From Microcaldota archaeon (GTDB taxonomy: Archaea > Micrarchaeota > Micrarchaeia > Anstonellales > J096): 41,261 nucleotides of DNA. Position numbers and translations under genes: made by a program. Of the stretch, positions 36,906 through 41,261 are shown one piece after another (the stretch's first letter is position 1; each line of letters starts with the position of its first letter). The DNA is taken from contig WAKO01000013.1 of assembly GCA_015523325.1 (NCBI GenBank), positions 1 through 41,261 of the forward strand. Direction: 5' to 3'. The notes under the pieces are model-generated. The model was not told the origin of the DNA and searched no databases. It saw only the letters and a list, made by a program, of their open reading frames with translations.

Positions 36906-37208
36906 GTGGAAGAGGAGATAAAGAGGGTCTTAATAATTGCAAAAGGAAGAGTGCAAGGAGTGGGTTTTAGATGGTTTGTTAGAGGAAAGGCCATTGAGAA
37001 CAACATTAAGGGCTATGTGATGAACCTTCCTAATGGAGATGTAGAGATAGTTGCTGTTGGAAAAGAAAAGGACATTAAGAATTTTTTAGCTAGCATAAAA
37101 GTTAGCTCTCCTTTTGGTATAAACGTGGAGAGCTTAACTCCTCTCCAAGAAACTAAGGTTTCTTTGAAAAGCTTTAAGGAAATGAAAGAGTTCTATATAA
37201 GACGTTAG
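36906..37208 (+). CDS. acyP: Acylphosphatase
   Basis: VLIIAKGRVQGVGFRWFVRGKAIENNIKGYVMNLPNGDVEIVAVG signature; GTG start. Confidence 0.94.
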   Translation: MEEEIKRVLIIAKGRVQGVGFRWFVRGKAIENNIKGYVMNLPNGDVEIVAVGKEKDIKNFLASIKVSSPFGINVESLTPLQETKVSLKSFKEMKEFYIRR

Positions 37209-37280
37209 TTCTATAGAGTTTACCTCTAAATCCAAAATCTAAAAGTTAACCTTTTTTAAGATTAACATGGTTAGAAATCT

Positions 37281-38066
37281 ATGGCAGTTTTTTCTCAAGC
37301 TTTTAGAGGGCTACTTAAAGTTTATTCAAATAAAGAGCTTTTCCTCTTAATTCTTTTTCTCTCCTTTGTTTACACCCTTTTCATCTACTTCTTATTCGTA
37401 AATTTCCTTAATGATTATCTCTCTTACTTTTCTCTTGGAGCTTTAATTATAAAAACAAAAGGATTGCAAAGCTTAAGCTCTCTTTATCCCTATTTTTTAG
37501 CTTCTCCAATAGTAACAATATTATCTTTTGTTAGCCCTGCATTGCTAAATGTTTACTTTGCATTTTTAGCAATAAAGGAAGAGTTTAGGAGAAGGATAAA
37601 TGAAAAAGAGCTTAAAGAGAGAACAAAAAAAGGAATGCTCTTCTTTATTTTATTCTTTTTCCTCCTCTCCTTTATCTCTTCCTTGCTTTCCCCTCTCCTA
37701 ATCTTTAATCCAGCCCTCTACTCTTTGCTAATAATACTTTTATTTTATTCTACTTTCTTCTCTCCTTATGCTTTGGTTATAGACGACTATAATTTTGTTC
37801 AGGCAATAAAAAAGTCCTTCTCTTTGGTAAAGAAAAAACCACTCTTTCCATTAATTTGGGCTCTTTTTATCATCATAGCTCTCTCTATTTTGTTTTTAGT
37901 AGTTGATATTGTTTCCAAGATTTTATGGCCTTCTGGCATTATAGTGGATAGAATAACATTTAATGAACTCTTTATCTTCTTTATAAATCAAGTTCTAATA
38001 ATTCCTTACTCAATAATTCTAGCCTCTTACTTTTATATAATGAGATACCCTTTGGTTAATGTTTAA
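37281..38066 (+). CDS. Multi-TM hypothetical membrane protein
   Basis: Six or so hydrophobic segments; NFVQAIKKSFSLVKKKPLFPLIWALF typical of poorly characterised archaeal membrane proteins. Confidence 0.6.
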   Translation: MAVFSQAFRGLLKVYSNKELFLLILFLSFVYTLFIYFLFVNFLNDYLSYFSLGALIIKTKGLQSLSSLYPYFLASPIVTILSFVSPALLNVYFAFLAIKEEFRRRINEKELKERTKKGMLFFILFFFLLSFISSLLSPLLIFNPALYSLLIILLFYSTFFSPYALVIDDYNFVQAIKKSFSLVKKKPLFPLIWALFIIIALSILFLVVDIVSKILWPSGIIVDRITFNELFIFFINQVLIIPYSIILASYFYIMRYPLVNV

Positions 38067-38128
38067 TTGGAAGGTTTTGAATTTAGAAATTGGGGAGCTT
38101 TTTTAAGTTTTAGCTGGTTTTTATCCTT

Positions 38129-39172
38129 ATGGAAAAGGAAGAAAGAGATTTGACGGAATTAAGAAAACAACAACATGTAGAAAAAGCACTACTAAGCTCT
38201 TCTCAATACAACAAAACTACTCTTCTTGAGGAGATTGATTTTATCCACTCCTCTCTCCCAGAGTTAGATTGGGAAAAAACTGATGTTAGAGCTAGCCTCT
38301 TTGGAAGAAAGTTTTCTCTCCCTCTCTTAATAACTGGGATGACGGGAGGCTATAAAAAGGCAAGAGAAATAAACATTGAATTAGCAAAAGCTGCTTCCTC
38401 CTTCAACATTCCTTTTGGAGTAGGATCACAAAGAGCTATGATAGAGAATAAAGATTTACTTCCAACTTATGATGTTAAGAAGGAAGTAGAGGATTTATTT
38501 TTAATAGCCAACATAGGTGCATATCAGCTAAAAGTTTATTCAAATTCCCAAATAGAGAGTTTAGTTAAGGATATTGATGCAAATGCATTGGCAATTCATC
38601 TCAATCCTCTTCAAGAAATAATCCAACCAGAAGGAGATAGAGATTGGGAAAATGTTTTGTTTAGAATAGGGGAAGTTGTTGATTACTTGGATGTTCCTGT
38701 TTTGATTAAAGAGACTGGAGCAGGAATTAGTAGAGAAGTTGCCTCCTCTCTAGCCTCTTTGGGAATAGAGCTTATTGATGTTTCTGGGGCCGGAGGGACA
38801 AGTTGGAGTAAAATAGAATACATGAGAGGAGGGGCAATAAAGGGCTTTGAAGAATGGGGCATCCCAACAGCTCTCTCCATACTTTTATGCAGAGATGTTG
38901 TGGATGTAATAGCTTCTGGAGGAATAAGGAGTGGAATTGATGGAGCAAAGGCTTTGGCTTTAGGTGCAAGGTTTTTTGGAAGTGCAAAGCCTTTTTTGCA
39001 AGCTGTTTATGAAAAAAGGGTTTTCCAATTGATTGAAGAATGGAAAAACCAGCTAAAAACTGTTCTTTTCCTAACAGGAACTAAAGACATTGAAGAGTTT
39101 AGAAAAAAGAGACCGATAATAGTGGGAGAAAAGCTTTACTTTTATGCAAAACAGTTGGGAGTAAAAATTTAG
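38129..39172 (+). CDS. fni: Type 2 isopentenyl-diphosphate delta-isomerase
   Basis: RKQQHVEKALL, LLITGMTGGYKKAREINIELAKAA, FGVGSQRAMI, DVSGAGGTSWSKIE, ASGGIRSGIDGAKALALGA. Confidence 0.95.
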   Translation: MEKEERDLTELRKQQHVEKALLSSSQYNKTTLLEEIDFIHSSLPELDWEKTDVRASLFGRKFSLPLLITGMTGGYKKAREINIELAKAASSFNIPFGVGSQRAMIENKDLLPTYDVKKEVEDLFLIANIGAYQLKVYSNSQIESLVKDIDANALAIHLNPLQEIIQPEGDRDWENVLFRIGEVVDYLDVPVLIKETGAGISREVASSLASLGIELIDVSGAGGTSWSKIEYMRGGAIKGFEEWGIPTALSILLCRDVVDVIASGGIRSGIDGAKALALGARFFGSAKPFLQAVYEKRVFQLIEEWKNQLKTVLFLTGTKDIEEFRKKRPIIVGEKLYFYAKQLGVKI

Positions 39173-39237
39173 TCTTTGAAAGAATTTACAAAAGAATTGA
39201 CATTTAAGGAAAATAAAGAGAGCTGAAGGGAGTTAAA

Positions 39238-40521
39238 ATGAAACCAGAGGAATTTCTCCTAAGTGAGTTGAGAGGAAAAAAGCTACAGTCTTTCTTTTTC
39301 TCCCCTTTTGAGAGAAAAGATCTTGTTTTTAAGGAAAAAGCTGAGAACTTCAAAGTAATTGAAATCTCTTTATTTGGTGAGCTAAAGGATTGTGGCTTTT
39401 TGAAAAATATAGAAAAGTTTGGAGAGGAATTTTCCCTAACACCTAAGCAGTTTTGCTGGTTTGTGCTTAATAAAAAAAATTGGGCAACTGATAAGGCTTT
39501 AAGAGCAATAGCAAAAGCATTAGGGGTTTCATTTAGAAGGTTTAATTGGGCTGGAACAAAAGACAAAAAAGCAATAACTTCTCAACTTTGCTCTATTTTT
39601 TTGGGAAAAAAAGAGAGAGATAAATTGGTTGAGAGAATAAAAAGGATAGAGATAAAGGACATTACTTTAGATTGTTTCTTTTTTGCAGAAAGAAAAATAA
39701 AGTTAGGAGAGCTTTTGGGAAATAGGTTTGAAGTTTTTTTAAGCCAAGAGCATTATGAGTTCTTAGAAAAGCATTTAAAAGAAATAAAAGAAGAGACAGG
39801 AAAATACTTGTTCCCAAACTACTTTGGAATGCAACGCTTTGGAATTAGGAGAAACAACCATCTTATAGGTTATTTTCTATTAAAGGGTTTTTTTGAGGAA
39901 GCAGCCTTTCTCCTCCTAACCTCCACAGATTTTGAAGAAAATGAGAAAGCAATTAAGGCTAGAAACTCCTTAAAAGAGCATTTGGATTTTAAGAAAGCTT
40001 TCCAGGAATTTCCAAAACACCTTTACATTGAGAGAATAATCCTAAATCATCTCAAAGATCATCCAAGGGATTTTGTGAATGCTTTTAGAAAGCTTCCCCG
40101 CCCAACCCTCTTAACCTTTGTCCATTCTCTTCAATCCTTTATATTTAACAAAGAGCTTTCAATAAGATTTAAAGAACAGGGATTTTTTATTAAAAAAGAG
40201 AAAAATGAATATTTCTGCTCTTCCTTCCAAGGCTTTCCAGATTTACAGAAGGAAGGAGAGGAGTTCCTAGTTGGAAATGTTGTTGGCTATAAGTCAGAGC
40301 TAAACTCTTATGAGGAGGAAATTTTGGATAAAATTGGGATTGAAAAAAAGGAATTTCTCCTTAAATCCTTTCCCGAACTCTCCTCAAAAGGAAGCAAAAG
40401 AGTTCTTTTGGCTCCAGCTTTAAACATAAACTTTAATCAAAACTTTTTGGGTTTTTCCTTAGCTTTAGGAAGTTATGCAACCTCTTTTTTAGGAACTTTC
40501 TTTAATTTAAAGAGAGAATGA
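39238..40521 (+). CDS. truD: tRNA pseudouridine(13) synthase TruD
   Basis: KKNWATDKALRAIAKALGVSFRRFNWAGTKDKKAITSQ, LFPNYFGMQRFGIRRNNHLIG. Confidence 0.94.
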   Translation: MKPEEFLLSELRGKKLQSFFFSPFERKDLVFKEKAENFKVIEISLFGELKDCGFLKNIEKFGEEFSLTPKQFCWFVLNKKNWATDKALRAIAKALGVSFRRFNWAGTKDKKAITSQLCSIFLGKKERDKLVERIKRIEIKDITLDCFFFAERKIKLGELLGNRFEVFLSQEHYEFLEKHLKEIKEETGKYLFPNYFGMQRFGIRRNNHLIGYFLLKGFFEEAAFLLLTSTDFEENEKAIKARNSLKEHLDFKKAFQEFPKHLYIERIILNHLKDHPRDFVNAFRKLPRPTLLTFVHSLQSFIFNKELSIRFKEQGFFIKKEKNEYFCSSFQGFPDLQKEGEEFLVGNVVGYKSELNSYEEEILDKIGIEKKEFLLKSFPELSSKGSKRVLLAPALNINFNQNFLGFSLALGSYATSFLGTFFNLKRE

Positions 40522-40561
40522 AGAGTTAGCTATTAAGCATAAATTTAAAAGGAAAAGAAGA

Positions 40562-40636
40562 TAGCGGGGGGTGGATTTGAACCACCGATCTCCGGGTTAT
40601 GAGCCCGGCGGGCACTCCAGGCTACCCTACCCCGCT
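40562..40636 (-). tRNA. Initiator tRNA-Met (CAT)
   Basis: Reverse complement AGCGGGGTAGGGTAGCCTGGAGTGCCCGCCGGGCTCATAACCCGGAGATCGGTGGTTCAAATCCACCCCCCGCTA resembles the archaeal initiator tRNA; stem ending GGG...CCC. Confidence 0.93.
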
Positions 40637-40738
40637 TTTTAGTTCTCCCATTTTTTATGAAGAAATCAATTTATAAGAAGCATTAAATAAAATTGTTCCT
40701 CTTCTTTTTAAACCTTCTGTTTTTCATAAGCATTAATT

Positions 40739-40833
40739 AGCCGGGTGAGGGAGTCGAACCCTCCTACGCCGGTTTCTTCTCTCCAGAGCTTTAAAACCTG
40801 CAGCCGGCTGCGTCGCCGCTCCGCCAACCCGGC
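40739..40833 (-). tRNA. tRNA-Cys (GCA) with 24-nt intron at 37/38 (40774-40797)
   Basis: Acceptor GCCGGGT/ACCCGGC with U73, anticodon stem GCCGG/CCGGC, spliced loop CTGCAGA, T-arm GAGGG-TTCGACT-CCCTC. Confidence 0.85.
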
Positions 40834-40990
40834 CTAAATTTATAAATTCTAAAAGATTTTTTAAACTCTTTACCTTATTATTTATGCATTTTCTAATTCC
40901 TCACAATTCTTTCAACAAAAACAGCGTTTTTGTGAAAACCTTTAAAAATATTAACCTTGTTATAGAGAATAAGTGTTGAAAGGTGATTTC

Positions 40991-41261
40991 ATGAATGCAA
41001 AGCAGTTCCTTTATTTCCTTTATGCAATTCTCTTTATTGTTGGAATAGGGTATAGTAGTGCACACGCAAGCATAACAGGTGCTTTAAGCGTATTTTGTGA
41101 TATATTTAGGAATGTCCTCCCAATGGTAATGTTAGTAGCCTTACTCCTAGCAGGTTTAATCTTTGCAGCAGGACAAACAATGGGAGCAGAAACAAGAGCT
41201 AGAGCAAACGTTTGGGCAACCAACCTCCTAACAGGAGCAGTAATTGCAGGAGTTGTTTACC
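40991..41261 (+). CDS. VirB2/TrbC-like pilin (3' end truncated by window edge)
   Basis: ORF absent from the track because no stop lies inside the window: MNAKQFLYFLYAILFIVGIGYSSAHASITGALSVFCDIFRNVLPMVMLVALLLAGLIFAAGQTMGAETRARANVWATNLLTGAVIAGVVY. Signal peptide with AHA|S, then two hydrophobic helices with a short polar loop. Confidence 0.65.
   Translation, partial: MNAKQFLYFLYAILFIVGIGYSSAHASITGALSVFCDIFRNVLPMVMLVALLLAGLIFAAGQTMGAETRARANVWATNLLTGAVIAGVVY

Noticed and set aside
36905-37006. N-terminal extension of the 170-aa minus ORF
   Set aside because: Overlaps the conserved acylphosphatase core; the GTG at 36902-36904 is a better start.
41020-41223. Minus-strand 67-aa ORF in the track
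   Set aside because: It is antisense to the + strand VirB2/TrbC-like ORF, which has a coherent signal peptide and TM pattern.

Overview
This 41.3 kb AT-rich window is archaeal chromosome. Diagnostic content: Alba, archaeal-type AdoMet synthetase, GatD, Dph5/DphB, proteasome beta, archaeal GAPDH, uS13-uS4-uS11-RpoD, TruD, and intron-bearing tRNA-Tyr and tRNA-Cys. Small gene size, dense packing and Cys-rich lipoproteins suggest a DPANN-type lineage, but this is inference. Most of the window is core housekeeping. The part least explained by known families is a co-directional module at about 10.95-20.36 kb. It encodes an ~800-aa mostly helical protein with a Gly-rich hydrophobic segment, a 148-aa winged-HTH regulator, and an overlapping ~2,160-aa giant membrane-anchored protein ending in a zinc ribbon. 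At the right edge, a truncated + strand ORF missing from the ORF track (40991->41261) looks like a VirB2/TrbC-type pilin and may open a secretion/conjugation-like locus outside the window. Also notable: a RecA/KaiC-like ATPase plus two pilin-like genes (5.5-7.1 kb), a structured repeat-rich non-coding region (1.32-1.70 kb), an unannotated ribosomal protein eL40 gene, and an intron-containing tRNA-Tyr with an apparent swap of the conserved G18/U55 tertiary pair. No CRISPR array, rRNA or transposase was seen. All family names come from reading motifs by eye; no database search was possible.
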